Shown piece after piece: positions 20,405-31,924 of a stretch of 64,000 nt of DNA. The stretch lies in NCBI GenBank assembly GCA_032717465.1, contig CM064748.1:8637392-8701391 (forward strand), written 5' to 3'. This DNA is from Coenobita brevimanus. Lineage: Eukaryota > Arthropoda > Malacostraca > Decapoda > Coenobitidae. How positions within the stretch are numbered: position 1 is the stretch's first letter; the number at the start of each line of letters is the position of its first letter. A program made the translations under genes and the position numbers. The notes beneath the pieces are model-generated. The model was not told the DNA's origin. It did not search any database and was given only the letters and a program-made list of their open reading frames with translations.

Positions 20405-21579
20405 CTATCTATCTACCTATAGCCCGACGGCCTAATCCCGCAAAGGGTGGCCACAGACAAAACGCCTCCAAGTCGCTCTGTCACCCACCATTTGACTACC
20501 CTCCCCCCAACTCACCCTCCCCTCCCTCATATATCTCTCAGCTCCATCCCTCCACCTCATCCTCGGTCTACCCCTCCCTCTCCCTCCCTCCACCTCACCT
20601 ATATACACCTTCTTAGTCATTCTCTTATCTCTTCACATATCCAAACCACCTCAGGTTATTTCTCCTAATCTTCTCAACCACATCCACATCCACCCCAGAA
20701 CGTTCCTTCACTTCTTCATTCGTCAACCTGTCCCTCCACGTCACTGCACATACTCCTCTCAAGTAACTCATTTCCACTGCTCTTACTCTTGACTTGTTCC
20801 CCTTTTGCAAGATCCACGCCTTGCTTCCATACGTCAGGGTATGGATCAGAATACTATCATGGAGTGTCTTCTTAACTTCCATACTCACCTCCCTATTTCT
20901 CATAACTGCTTTCAGTGTACCAACAACCTGCCTTCCCTGCTGTACCCTTTCACGCACTTCATTCCCCAAAGTTCCATCCTTACTCATCACTTTACCCAAG
21001 TACTTGAATGCACTCACATTCTCCATATCCTCACCATCCAACCTCACTGCATACTCTGTGACTTCATTCCTCTCAAACACCATAACTTTACTTTTGTTTA
21101 CATTAACTTTCCAATTCCTCTTCCTACACATTGTCCCAAATTCATTCACCAAATCTTGCAACTCCCATTCATCCTCACTCATCATACTGCATCATCAGCA
21201 AAGAGCAACACCTGAATCTTCCAAATCTCACCCTCATTCATTAGAGCCACCCCCACATCCACTGGCCTACCTTGCACCTCCTTTACAACCCCATCCATGT
21301 ATATATTAAACAGCCATGGAGACATCACAGAACTGTTTCAGTCCCACATTGATATTAAAGAACTCACTCAGCCTACCATCCACTCGCACTGTTGCCCTAA
21401 CTCCCTCGTACATACTCTTCACAGCACTCAACAATTTCCCCTCCACTCCATATATTCTTAATACCTTCCACATACCTTGCCTATCTATTCTGTCATAAGC
21501 TTTTTCCAAGTCCATGAAGGCAGCATACACTTTCTTTCTCTTCTCTAGATACTTCTCCACTAAACATCTTAGAACAAAT
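20405..21579 (-). mobile_element. RTE-A LINE (A5), 3' half
   Basis: The tail (TATC)n is at 20405-20421. Reading minus: C-terminus (RGRGRPRMRWRDG, CGHPLRD), RWFGYVKR-like segment, RT tail (NVSAFKYLGKVMSKDG), a broken FADD region near 21185, KQ-box region near 21330 with a 1-bp disruption (LKQFCDVS), and AFMDLEKAYDRIDR. It is 5'-truncated at 21579. It belongs to the same subfamily as A4 (CGHPLRD ending). Confidence 0.88.
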
Positions 21580-22090
21580 AGCTTGGTCTCTACGAAGCAC
21601 ATAATATCGGGCTCATTTACCGTCAAGAAATTGTTGATTTCCAGCATTGCTGAGGTTAAGCCATTTATGTTAGCCTATGCCACATTCAATCATTTTACGT
21701 TGTTTTTTATTCTGTCGTTCTGCCTTCCTAATGTGTATGTATGTATGTGTGCGTGGACGCTTGTGTGAATAGAGGTGGGGTGATGATGAATGGTGGTGGT
21801 TTTAATGTGGTATATTATGCCCTTTTTCTCTGTCTGTCTTTGCCTGTGGACTGGGCTGGCTGTAAGGGGTGATGGGGAGGCCAGGTTAAATGAAACAAAC
21901 TTTATTGAATCTTATTTACAATTGAACATTATCATCATCATTATCATCTAGATCTGTTTTACCACCTAAAGATGTAGGTACATTCCAGAGAGCCATAAAA
22001 ATATCTCGAACAATAGCAGAGTTCCAATTTCGGGCAGGGGGAAGCAACCATTGTGCAATAACACAAAGATTTAATTTTTCTCAATTATTC
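21580..22090 (-). repeat. CR1 5' end plus repeat X copy 3
   Basis: Minus strand: FLTVNEPDIMCFVETKL of the CR1 endonuclease (21590-21650), an upstream spacer with (TGTA)n, then repeat X (21786-22085). Repeat X is open from EKLNLCVIAQWLLPPARN through GGKTDL to the Asp-rich end and an AATAAAG signal. It is a near copy of 17107-17640. RTE-A copy A6 starts right after it. Confidence 0.65.
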
Positions 22091-22095
22091 ACCCC

Positions 22096-22193
22096 CCCTG
22101 GGGGTAGGGGGGTTTTCAAGAATACTCCCCCAGTATCCCTGCTTGTCGTAAAAGGCGACTAAAAGGGTTGGCGGAGGGTTAGTGCCCCTCCCC
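22096..22193 (+). ncRNA. RTE-A structured 5' leader (A6 copy)
   Basis: CTGGGGG (22098-22104) pairs with CCCCCAG (22127-22133). The GTCG/CGAC stem has loop TAAAAGG. GGAGGG (22173-22178) pairs with CCCTCC (22186-22191) around the same TTAGTGC loop as in A4. The T-A pair of A4 in the third stem is an A-T pair here. Confidence 0.75.
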
Positions 22194-22250
22194 GGAAAAC
22201 AACTAACTAAAAAAACAAACAAGAAGCCTCGGACAAGGACTGACCAAACG

Positions 22251-25236
22251 ATGACGACCCAGGACCGGACAAAGGACTTGGTAATGAGTACATTTAATAT
22301 AAGAGGAGCAAATGATGAGGTGATAGAGAGAGAGATTGTCCAGGTGCTTGAGGGTGCAAAAGTGGATGTATGTGGAATTACTGAATTGAAATGGAAAGGA
22401 GAAAGTTTGAGAGAATGGGAGTATGGATGGGCTATATGTGCAGGAGTAGGTGAGAATGAGAGGGCAAAGGAAGGAGTATGTATAGTTGTGAGTAAAAGAT
22501 GGAAGAGGAGCATAAGACAGTATGGAACAGTTGGGTCAAGGATTGTGTGGGTAAAGTTGAAAGTTGGAATACAAATGTGGGCGATTGTGTGTGTGAATGC
22601 ACCAACGCAAGATCGTGCTAGAAGAGTGAGAGAAGAGTTCTGGACAAATGTGGAAGTGTGCATGGAAAAGTTTGGAAGGAATGAGAGAGTGTTTTTGATT
22701 GGTGATATGAATGGTAAAGTTGGGAATGTGAAGGTGGATGGAATAGTTGGTGAGTGGGGTGTGTCTGCTGAGATAGATGAGAATGGGAGTGCGTTAGTGG
22801 ACATTTGTGCTGGGAGGGGGTTGGTGATAACCAATACCCTCTTCAGGCATAAAATGATCCACAGGTATACATGGCGAGTGATGAGAAGGGTGGGTGGTGA
22901 ACTGAATGAAAGGAAGGCAATGATTGATTATGTGTGTGTGGATGAAAGGATGCAAGAGTGTATAGAGGTTGGGGGAGTGGACTTTCTGAACACTACTTGG
23001 TGGTGGCCAGAATTAGAATGCAAGTAAGATGGAAGAATATAAGAAGAGAAAGACGAGAGGAAGGAGTAGTTGCAAGGAGAGTGGAAAGGTTACAAGAGGA
23101 TGAGAAAAAGTTAGAGTATAAGAGAGAAGTGGAGGAATGATTGGGCAAATATGAATTGGAGCAGATGGGGGACGTGGAAGGTGTGTGTAAGATATTTACA
23201 GAAGAAATATGTGCAGCATGTGATGTGGTGTGTGGAAGGAAGAGAAGACGGAGGGGGGTGCAAGGAACAGCGTGGTGGACTGAAGAGGTGAAACAGGCTG
23301 TGGCACAAAAGAAGAAAGTATACAATGAATGGATGAGAAATAGGGGCGTGGAAGAAGTTGAGAGGCGGAAGAGAGAGTTATATGTGGAAAGAAAGAGAGA
23401 GGTGAAAAGATTAGTAAAAGAGAGTAAGAAGAGAGTGGAGGAGGAATTTGGAAGGAATTTGAGTGTAAAGTGGAGGGACTGTAAGAAAATGTTCTGGAGA
23501 GAAGTGAAAAGAGTAAGACAGGGTGGAAGTGAAGTTAGCAGAGGAGTGAAAGATAAAAATGGTAGATTACTAGTGGAGAAGGGAGAAAAAGTGAGTAGAT
23601 GGAGAGAACACTTTAAGGAATTGTTGAGCGTAGAGGATGGAAGTAATGCGAGTATAAGTGGCTGGGGAATGGCTGGGAGAAGGAGGGAGGTGAGAAGACA
23701 GGAAGAAATCAGTAGGATAGAAGTTGTGGAAGCAATGAAGAAAGTTAAATCGAGGAAAGCCCCAGGAATTGATGGAGTGTGTGGTGAGATGCTGAAGCAT
23801 GGGGGAGAGATAGTAGTAGAATGGATGTGGAAGATGTGCAGATTGGCCTGGGAGGAAGGTAGAGTCCCGGAGGATTGGAAGTCAGGTATAATTATTCCTT
23901 GTACAAAGGAAAAGGGGAAAAAGAAGTGTGTGGTAATCATAGGGGCATTTGTCTTCTTAGTATAATAGGAAAAGTGTATGGTAGGATACTTATAGACAGA
24001 GTTAGAGAAAGAACAGAGAAATTAGTTGGAGAAGAACAGGGAGGCTTTAGGAAGGGAAGAGGTTGTGTAGATCAGATATTCATTCTTAGATCTTTAGTGG
24101 AAAAGTTTCTAGAGAAGGGAAAGAAGTTGTATGCGGCTTTCATGGATTTGGAGAAAGCATATGACAGGGTGGATAGGTAAGGATTGTGGAAAGTGTTAAG
24201 AATATATGGAGTAGATGGGAAGTTGTTGAATGATGTGAAGAGTATGTACGATGGTGCGAAGGCTGCAGTGCGTGTGGATGGTGAACTAAGTGAATTTTTC
24301 TCTTTGAAAGTTGGTTTGAAACAGGGATGTGTCATGTCTCCATGGTTGTTCAACCTGTACATGGATGGGGTAATAAAAGAGGTACAAAGTAGGGTAGTTG
24401 ATGTTGGAGTGGCCCTGGTGAGAGAGGATTGTGGTTGGAAACTCCCTGTACTGTTGTTTGCAGATGATACTGTGTTGTTGAGTGAAGACGAAGGGGAGCT
24501 GCAAGGCTTGGTTGATGAGTTTGAGAGAGTGTGTAAGAAACGGAATCTAAAGGTGAATGTAGGGAAGAGTAAAGTGATGGTCTTTGAGAGAGGTGAAGTT
24601 AGTGAATGCACAGCGAGGTTGGATGGTGAGGAACTGGAAAATGTGAGTACGTTTAAGTACTTGGGTAGTGTGATGAGTAAGGATGGAGGTTTGGAGGGTG
24701 AAGTGCTTGAAAGGGTACAGCAGGGAAGAAAGGTTGCTGGTTCTTTGAAAGCAGTGATAAGAAACAGGTAAGTGAGCATGGAAGTGAAAAAGTTACTACA
24801 TGACAGTATTGTGATACCAACTCTGACGTACGGAAGTGAAGCTTGGACATTGTTGGAAAGACACAAGTCAAGAGTGAGAGCAGTGGAGATGAGTTATTTA
24901 AGAGGAGCCTGTGGAGTCACGTGTAGAGACAGGCTGACGAATGAGGATATAAAGGAGCTTTGTGGTGTGGATGTGGATGTGATAGGAAGCGTTATGAGGA
25001 ACACACTGAGGTGGTTTGGCCATGTGGAGAGGATGAAGGGTGAAAGACTGACGAAGAGAGTGTATATGAGTGAGGTGGAGGGGGGAAGAGGGAGGGGGAG
25101 GCCGAGGATGAGATGGAGGGATGGGGTGGAGAGGTATATGAGAGAGGGGGGTGTGAGTAGGGAGCAGGGCAGTGAAATGGCGGGGGACAGGGCGACTTGG
25201 AGGCGATTTGTTTGTGGCCACCCCAAACGGGATTGA
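22251..25236 (+). pseudogene. RTE-A endonuclease/reverse transcriptase ORF (A6)
   Basis: ATG at 22251 (MTTQDRTKD) is the likely start; the reading frame is open upstream through the third leader hairpin but without an ATG. The endonuclease is open to about 22960 (GITELKWKG, VNAPTQDRA, GDMNGKVGNV). A frameshift lies near 22965, a TGA at 23138, a second frameshift near 23900, a TAA at 24178 and a TAA at 24769. RT marks: KAPGIDGVCGEML, AFMDLEKAYDRVD, KQGCVMSPWLFN, FADDTVLL at 24457. The C-terminus is RWFGHVERMKGER and GRGRPRMRWRDG, with stop TGA at 25234. Only ~11 bp separate the stop from the tail. Confidence 0.9.
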
Positions 25237-25263
25237 GGCGTCTGGCAATAGATAGATAGATAG

Positions 25264-25341
25264 AGGATCTTCAGGAGGAGGTATGCGACTTGGCATAGTA
25301 CAGTACATGCAGTAGTGTTTAGGTAGGGTGAATTTTGGCTT

Positions 25342-25381
<40 letters not shown>

Positions 25382-25600
25382 GCATTACTTTGATGTCTGA
25401 ATATGGCACGTGGACCTGAAAATGGTGCCAAAATTATTAGGGGTACTGTACATTCAGTAGTGTATAGGTAGGGTGTTTTTTGGTTTCAAATTTTTTTATG
25501 GTTTTCTTGGTGTTTAGCATTGCTTTGGATGTTCCTGTTTGTGTGTTGATGGCTAAATATGGCAGATTGACTTGAAAACAGTGCCAAATTTAGGAGAGGT
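25264..25600. mobile_element. Tigger-derived fragment with long T run
   Basis: Begins with the Tigger coding block GGATCTTCAGGAGGAGG also at 58409-58434. It then has two similar blocks (GTGTTTAGGTAGGGTG and GTGTATAGGTAGGGTG) about 140 bp apart, and GCTAAATATGGCAGATTGAC, which recurs at 55408-55427. A 36-T run lies at 25345-25380. It is probably Tigger C-terminal and untranslated sequence, and has no intact ORF. Confidence 0.5.
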
Positions 25601-27076
25601 ACCGTAGCACCAGTCGAGCCGGGCAGTACTTCCGAGGTGGATGGAAAAGCTGATGACAGGGAGAGCTGGAGCTCCCGTTTCATCAGCCATCAGGACTGGT
25701 TCCTGACCATCCCCCTTTGCTGAACTTTTTCAGTGTCCCAGTAACATGGAGAGTAGGCCAGCATGCTCTCCAATACAAGTTTCTCTAACTATCTATACCT
25801 TACAACTAATCCTTCTGCTTACACTGTTAATCTTTTCTCTCCGTTGGGCTCCTCCAATCACAACCTTACCACCTTATCCTGTTCTATCGCTCTGGTACGG
25901 TCTGTGGACCCTCCAAAGAAACGTCATCTGTGGCACTTTGGAGCTGCAGACTGGGAGGCCCTCAGGCAGTACTTCTTTGATTTTCCCTGGAGTGATTATT
26001 CCTTCCATGACCAGGAGCCATCTGACTATGCCTTGCTCATTACGGAGGTTATTCTTTTGGTCATGGAAGCATATATTCCTTTCTCATATCCTCTGACAAA
26101 TAAAAGAAAGCCTTGGTTTAATCACGCATGGTTTAATGCTGTCTGCAACAAGGAGAGGGCCTATAAAAGGTACTGGAGCCAACCCACCCCTGAATCACAT
26201 CTTTTATACATTTCTGCCTTTAATCGTGCTAAGCCTGTTCTTCGGTCTGCAGAAAATAATTTCATCTGTACTAAATGCTCTCAACTCTCCAACTCGAATT
26301 CTTCCCGCTCCTTCTGGCATCTTTGCCAAAAACCTTTTTAACAACTTTACCTCATCATCCTTCCCTTCTCTTTTCTACTCTGATGGCTTTGTAGCTATTT
26401 CTTCTTTTAGTCTCTTCACTCAGACTTTCCCCTCCAATTTCACCTTAGACGATTCCGGTGCTGTTCCTCCGTCACTTCCCCCCTCCGACGTCCTCATGGC
26501 TGACATTAAAATTTCTTCAGCTGATGTATTTTCTGCCATCACAGGCCTCAATACTAAAAAGGCGTATGGGCCTGATGGAGTCTCTCCTGTTGTTCTCAAG
26601 AACTGTGCTTCTGTGCTCACACCCTGCATAGGTAATCTCTGTCGCCGTTGTCTGTCAACTTGCATCTTTCCTTCTTGCTGGAAGTTTGCTCTCATTCAGT
26701 CAGTCCCAAAGAAGGGTGACCATTCCCAACCCTCTAACTATCGTCCAATTGCTTTAACATCCTATATCTCAGTAGTTTTTGAGTCAGTTCTTAATAGAAA
26801 AATTTTTAAAGCATCTTTCCTATCACAACCTTCTTTCTGATCGTCAGTATAGGTTCTGTCAGGAGCACTCCACTGGTGATCTTCTGACTTACCTTTCAGA
26901 CTCCTGGTCATCCTCCTTTCGGGACTTTGGCGAAAGCTTTGCCATTGCACTTGACATCTCAAAGGCTTTCGATCAAGTCTGGCATAAATCTTTAATTTCC
27001 AAACTGCCCTCATATGGTTTCTACCCTTCTATCTGTGCCTTCCTCTCTAGTTTCCTTTCTGGTCGTTCTATAGCTG

Positions 27077-27077
<1 letters not shown>
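25601..27077 (+). mobile_element. Jockey-like LINE (E), 5' part, split by insertion
   Basis: 25601-25795 is 5' UTR, matching in inverse the 5' UTR of copy F at 30195-30410. It joins at about 25796 directly to the end of the endonuclease region ([17 protein letters not shown]), so ~735 bp with most of the endonuclease is deleted. Coding continues: [20 protein letters not shown] motif 1 ([16 protein letters not shown]), and motif A ([16 protein letters not shown]). Frameshifts occur near 26340 and 26810. It stops at 27077 at the T run of copy F and resumes after F. Confidence 0.85.
26828..27077 (+). repeat. 250-bp direct repeat, left copy (target-site-like)
   Basis: Identical in length to 30420-30669 and differing at five positions (about 2%). 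It ends exactly at the poly(A) end of F; the right copy begins exactly at F's 5' end. Both carry the private variants GGAGCACTCC and TCTACCCTTC of element E. This fits an unusually long target-site duplication. Confidence 0.8.
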
Positions 27078-27114
<37 letters not shown>

Positions 27115-30100
27115 GATAGGAAGAAGGAACCAAAGGCCATGAGCCCGCAGTAACAGTTCCCCCCAAGAGAAAAACAAAACACAACAGAGAGCCAAATTCA
27201 AGATCTGATCATTTTGAGATGCCTGGACACACAACGTTTGAAAGACTGGATATCATAGGCAGCAGGAAATACAGACAGAGGGAGACAGTTCCAGAGCTGA
27301 CCTGTTGCATAAATGAAAGACTGGGAGTAACGGTTAACTCTTGCATTAGAGAGTTGGACAGAAAAGGGATGAGAGTTTGCTGCCAGACGGGTGCTACGCG
27401 CCCGTCGTAGAGGTGGAGGAATGCAAGCAGACAGTTCAGAGGACCAGTGACCATTAAAGTAGCGATAGAAAAGAGATAAAGATGCAACAGTGCGGCGAAG
27501 AGACAGAGGTTGAAGGGAGTCAGTAAGAGGAGGAGAGTTAATGAGACGAAAAGCCTTTGACTCCACCCTATTGAGAAGAGCTGTATGTGGGGAGCCTCCC
27601 CACACATGAGAGTTGTACTCCACACAGGGGCGGATAAAACCCATGTATAGAGTCAACAATTGTGCAGGGGTAAAGAAAGAGCGGAGTCGGCTTAACACAC
27701 CCAATCTCTTGGAAGTAGATTTTACAAGAGATGTTATATGATCTTTCCAAGATAAGTCCCGAGTAAATGAAACCCCAAGCCTGTTCAAGGATGATGCAGG
27801 ATTAAGCTGAATATTATTAAACATTAGTGGGTATACCTGTGGAAGATTTTTTCGGGTTGATAGGTGTAAGAACTGAGTCTTAGATGCATTAAAGACAACC
27901 ATATTATTTTTACCCCAGTCAGAGATATGAGCCAAGTCAGACATTAGGTGTGCCATAGCCTCATCCTTTGTTTCTTGAAGTAACTGTTGAGAAGGGCGTT
28001 GCGGGAACCGAATGGAAAGGTGAAGGGTGGAGTCATCAGCGTATGAGTGGATAGGGTTAGATGTACAGCTTAGAAGATCATTGATGAATAAAAGGAAGAG
28101 AGTTGGTGATAGGACATAGCCCTGAGGAACACCACTGTTGATAGATCTAGGAGAAGAACGATGGCCGTCTACAACAGCGGCTATAGAACGACCAGAAAGG
28201 AAGCTAGCGATGAAGGCACAGATAGAAGGATTGAAACCGTAGGAGGGCAGTTTGGAAATTAAAGATTTATGCCAGACTCGATCGAAAGCCTTTGAGATGT
28301 CAAGTGCAATGGCAAAGCTTTCGCCAAAGTCCTGAAAGGAGGATGACCAGGAGTCTGAAAGGTAGGTGAGAAGATCGCCAGTGGAGCGTCCCTGACGGAA
28401 CCTATACTGACGATCGGAAAGAAGGTTGTGATAGGAAAGATGCCTTATTTTTCTATTAAGAATTGACTCGAAAACTTTTGAAATACAGGACGTTAAAGCA
28501 ATTGGACGATAGTTGGAGGGTTGGGAGTGGTCACCCTTCTTTGGGACTGGCTGAATGAGAGCAAACTTCCAGCAAGAAGGAAAGGTACAAGTTGACAGAC
28601 AAAGGCGAAAGAGTTTGCCTAGGCAGGGTGTAAGCACAGAAGCACAGTTCTTGAGAACAACAGGAGGGACCCCATCAGGCCCATATGCCTTGTTAGTACT
28701 GAGGCCAGTGATGGCAGAAAATACATCAACTGAAGAAATTTTAATGTCAGCCATGAGGAAGTCAGAGGGGGGAAGTGATGGAGGAACAGCACCGGAATCG
28801 TCTAAGGTGGAATTGGAGGAGAAAGTCTGTGCGAAGAGATCTGCTTTATCAGTAGAAGAAATAGCTACAGAACCATCAGAGTAGAAAAGAGGAGGGAAGG
28901 ATGATGAGGTAAAGTTGTTAGAAAGATTTTTGGCAAGGTGCCAGAAGGAGCGGGAAGAATTCGAGTTGGAGAGTTGAGAGCATTTAGTATGGATGAAATT
29001 TTTTTAGTAGAGCGAAGAACAGACTTGGCACGATTCCGGGCAGAAACATAAAGATTATGTGATTCAGGGGTGGGTTGGCTCCGGTACCTTTTGTAGGCCT
29101 TCTCCTTGTTGCGGACAGCATTAGAACAAGCGTGATTAAACCGAGGCTTTCTTGCGTTAGTCAAAGGATATGAGAAAGGAATGTATGCTTCCATGCCCGA
29201 GAGAATAATCTCCGTAATGCGCAAGGCACACTCAGATGGCTCACGGCCATGGAAGCAATAATCATTCCAGGGAAAATCAAAGAAGTACTGCCTGAGGGCC
29301 TCCCAGTCCGCAACTCCAAAATGCCACAGACGACGTTTCCCTGGAGGGTCCACAGGCCGTACCGGAGTGATAGGACAGGTTAAGGTAATAAGGTTGTGAT
29401 CGGAGGAGCCCAACGGAGAGAAAAGATTAACAGAGTAAGCAGAAGGATTAGTTGTGAGGAAGAGGCCAAGTATGTTGGAGCTCTCTCCAAGGCGGTCAGG
29501 GATACGGGTAGGGTGCTGTACAAGCTGCTCTAGGTCATTAAGGATAGAAAAGATGTAGGCTTGTTCATCAGGTGGATCCGTGAAAGGAGAGGAGAGCCAA
29601 AGGTGGTGGTGAACATTGAAATCTCCAAGAATGGAGATTTCAGAGAAAGGAGAAATGGACAGAATGTGTTCCATCGTAGAAGTAAGATAGTCGAAGAATT
29701 TTTGATAGTCAGTAGAATTAGGGGATAAGTAAACAGCACAGATATATTTAGTCAGAGAATGACAGGAAAGCCGAAGCCAGAGTGTGGAGAATTCAGAAGA
29801 ATCAAGTCCAGGAACACGAGAGCAAGATAAGTCGTTGTGTATGTATACACAACAGCCACCTTTGGCTTTGAAATGAGTATAGAGAAAGTAGGAGGATACA
29901 GAAAAGGGTTTGCTGTCAGTTGCCTCAGACAGCAGAGTCTCCGTTAGAAAAAGAAGGTGAGGTTTAGAGGAGGAGAGGTGGTGCTCAACAGAGCGAAAGT
30001 TAGATGAAAGGCCGCGAATGTTGCAGAAATGAAGAAGAAGAGAGTCAGACAGTGGTTCCAGGCACCTCGAGTCGTCACCGGGAGAGGGGCAGATGGCGGG

Positions 30101-30419
30101 GGCATTTATGGTCCCCCCCTCCCTGGGGACTCCGAGGCTGGGTGAATTGACGCCATTTTTGGTGAATTTTGAATAGGTATTTTAGTGTGTACTGTGCATG
30201 TAGTTTGGTGAAGATAGTTAGAGAAATTTGTACTGGATAGCATGCTGGCCTACTCTCTGTGTAACTGAGACACTTAAAAAGTTCAGCAAAGGGGGATGGT
30301 CAGGAACTAGTCCTGAGGGCTGATGAAACTGGAGCTCTAGCACTCCCTGTCATCAGCTTTCCATCCACCTCGGGAGTACTGCCCTGCTAGACTGGTAGTA
30401 CAGTCTATGGCCATAGTTC
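27078..30419 (-). mobile_element. Jockey-like LINE (F), near full-length, inserted in E
   Basis: Minus-strand element with a 34-base poly(A) tail (T run 27078-27111), one long coding region and a 263-bp 5' UTR. It sits inside the plus-strand copy E of its own family, flanked by a 250-bp direct repeat. Its 5' end (30419) includes the leader segment shared with 25601-25795, so it is probably complete. The clade is judged from an APE-type endonuclease, no RNase H domain and a poly(A) tail. Jockey-superfamily is likely but not certain. Confidence 0.88.
27198..30156 (-). pseudogene. Jockey-like endonuclease/RT ORF (F)
   Basis: A candidate ATG lies at 30156 ([10 protein letters not shown]), but a seven-G run at ~30109-30118 leaves it out of frame with the downstream protein; loss of one base there would explain this. 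The endonuclease reads [37 protein letters not shown] and [10 protein letters not shown] 1-bp deletion near 29000 shifts the frame. The RT is then open for 518 codons (28754-27198): [72 protein letters not shown]. Full length would be about 985 residues. With two small lesions, it is one of the best preserved ORFs in the window. Confidence 0.88.
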
Positions 30420-30669
30420 ACCTTCTTTCTGATCGTCAATATAGGTTCTGTCAGGAGCACTCCACTGGTGATCTTCTGACTTACCTTTCAGACTCCAGGT
30501 CATCCTAATTTCGGGACTTTGGCGAAAGCTTTGCCATTGCACTTGACATCTCAAAGGCTTTCGATCAAGTCTGGCATAAATCTTTAATTTCCAAACTGCC
30601 CTCATATGGTTTCTACCCTTCTATCTGTGCCTTCCTCTCTAGTTTCCTTTCTGGTCGTTCTGTAGCTGC
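30420..30669 (+). repeat. 250-bp direct repeat, right copy (target-site-like)
   Basis: Pairs with 26828-27077. Differences: G/A at the CAGTATAGG site, T/A at CTCCTGG, two changes at CCTCCTTT and A/G at TTCTATAGC. Confidence 0.8.
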
Positions 30670-31745
30670 TGTTGTAGACGGCCATAGTTCTTCTCCTAGA
30701 TCTATCAACAGTGTTGTTCCTCAGGACTCTGTCCTATCACCAACTCTTTCTTTTATTCATCAGTGACCTATTAAGCTGTATATCTAACCCTATCCACTCA
30801 TACTCTGATGACTCCACCCTTCACCTTTCCATTCGGTTCCCGCAACGCCTCTTTCAGCAGTTACTTCAACATACAAGGGATGAGGCTATGGCACATCTAC
30901 TGTCTGACTTGGCTAGTATCTGTGACTGGGGTAAAAATAATTTGTTTTTTTTTTAATGCATCTAAGACTCAGTTCTTACACCTATCAACCTGACAAAATC
31001 TTCCACAGGTATACCCACTTATGTTTAATAATATTCAGCTTAATTCTGCATCATCCTTGAACATGCTTGGGGTTTCATTTACTCGTGACTTAGCTTAGAA
31101 TGGTCATATTACGTCTCTTGTAAAATCTTCTTCCAAGAGATTAGGTGTGCTAAGCCAACTCCATTCCTTCTTTGCCCCTGCACAATTGTTGACTCTATAC
31201 AGGGGTTTTATCTGCCTCTGTGTTGAGTACAACTCTCATGTGTGAGGAGGCTCCCCACATACATCTCTTCTCAATAGGGTGGAGTCAAAGGCTTTTCGTC
31301 TCATTAACTCTCCTCCTCTTACTGACTCCCTTTAACCTCTTGTCTCGTCGCCACACTATTGCATCTTTATATCTTTTCTATCACTACTTCACTGGTCACT
31401 GTTCCTCTGAAGCGTCTGCATGCATTCCTCCACCTCTATGACGGGCGCATAGCACCCATCTAGCAACAAACTCTCATCCCTTTTCTGTCCAACTTTCTAA
31501 TGCAAGAGTTAACAGTTACTCCCAGTCCTTCATTTATGGAACAGGTTAGCTGAGGAACTGTCTCCTTGTGTCTGTATTTCCTACTTCCTATGATCTCCAC
31601 ACTTTAAAATGCAGTGTGTCCATTCATCTCGAAATGATCAAATCTTGAATTTTGCTCTCATGTATTTTGTTTTTCTTTTGTAAGGAACAACAATTGCGGG
31701 CTTGTGGCCTTTGGTTCCTTCTTCCTCGCATTAAAAAAAAAAAAG
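30420..31745 (+). mobile_element. Jockey-like LINE (E), 3' part
   Basis: Starts with the second copy of the 250-bp repeat and continues from 30670 in register with E. It has motif B remnants (INSVVPQDSVLSPTL in shifted frame), SYSDDSTLHLSIRF (the A of YADD is Ser here), LMSDLA-like, then the C-terminal segment (FIRPCVEYNSHVW-like, ESKAFRLINSPPLTDS). It ends in TTCCTTCTTCCTCGCATT and 12 A at 31734-31745. Stops and frameshifts are frequent. Confidence 0.85.
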
Positions 31746-31924
31746 AGTTGTCATCTTTATAAAGTGTATCCTCGGGATTAAAGGACTGAATAGGGAGACC
31801 GCCTTTAATCAAGTAGCATGGAGAATTGGAGCCTTCATAAACCATACAATACCATATGACAGTATTCAAGAAAAATATATAGGAAGGAGGACAGAGTTCT
31901 ACTTTGTTGATTTCATGAAGGTCT
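31746..31924 (+). mobile_element. RTE-B LINE (B5), fragment before piggyBac-like insertion
   Basis: Includes GIKGLNREAA-like C-terminal sequence at 31775-31810 and then an RT segment (IQEKYIGRRTEFYFVDFMKVF, 31860-31925). The two pieces come from different parts of the family, so a rearrangement occurred here. RT coding continues across the TTAA element at 32913. Confidence 0.6.

Larger units (their letters stand above)
22092..25263 (+). mobile_element. RTE-A LINE (A6), full-length copy of the second subfamily
   Basis: Complete from the structured leader (22098) to a (TAGA)n tail (25248-25263). The single ORF has several lesions. Right of the tail lies Tigger-derived sequence (GGATCTTCAGGAGGAGG) that also occurs in the Tigger transposase at 58409. 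This copy differs from A4 in the leader stem, the EELENVSTFKYLGS segment and a CGHPKRD ending, defining a second subfamily shared with A2 and A11. Confidence 0.92.

Noticed and set aside
25345..25380. 36-base T run as a poly(A) tail of a minus-strand LINE
   Set aside because: The bases to its right (GGCATTACTTTGATG) are Tigger-like rather than a LINE 3' end, and no target duplication was found.
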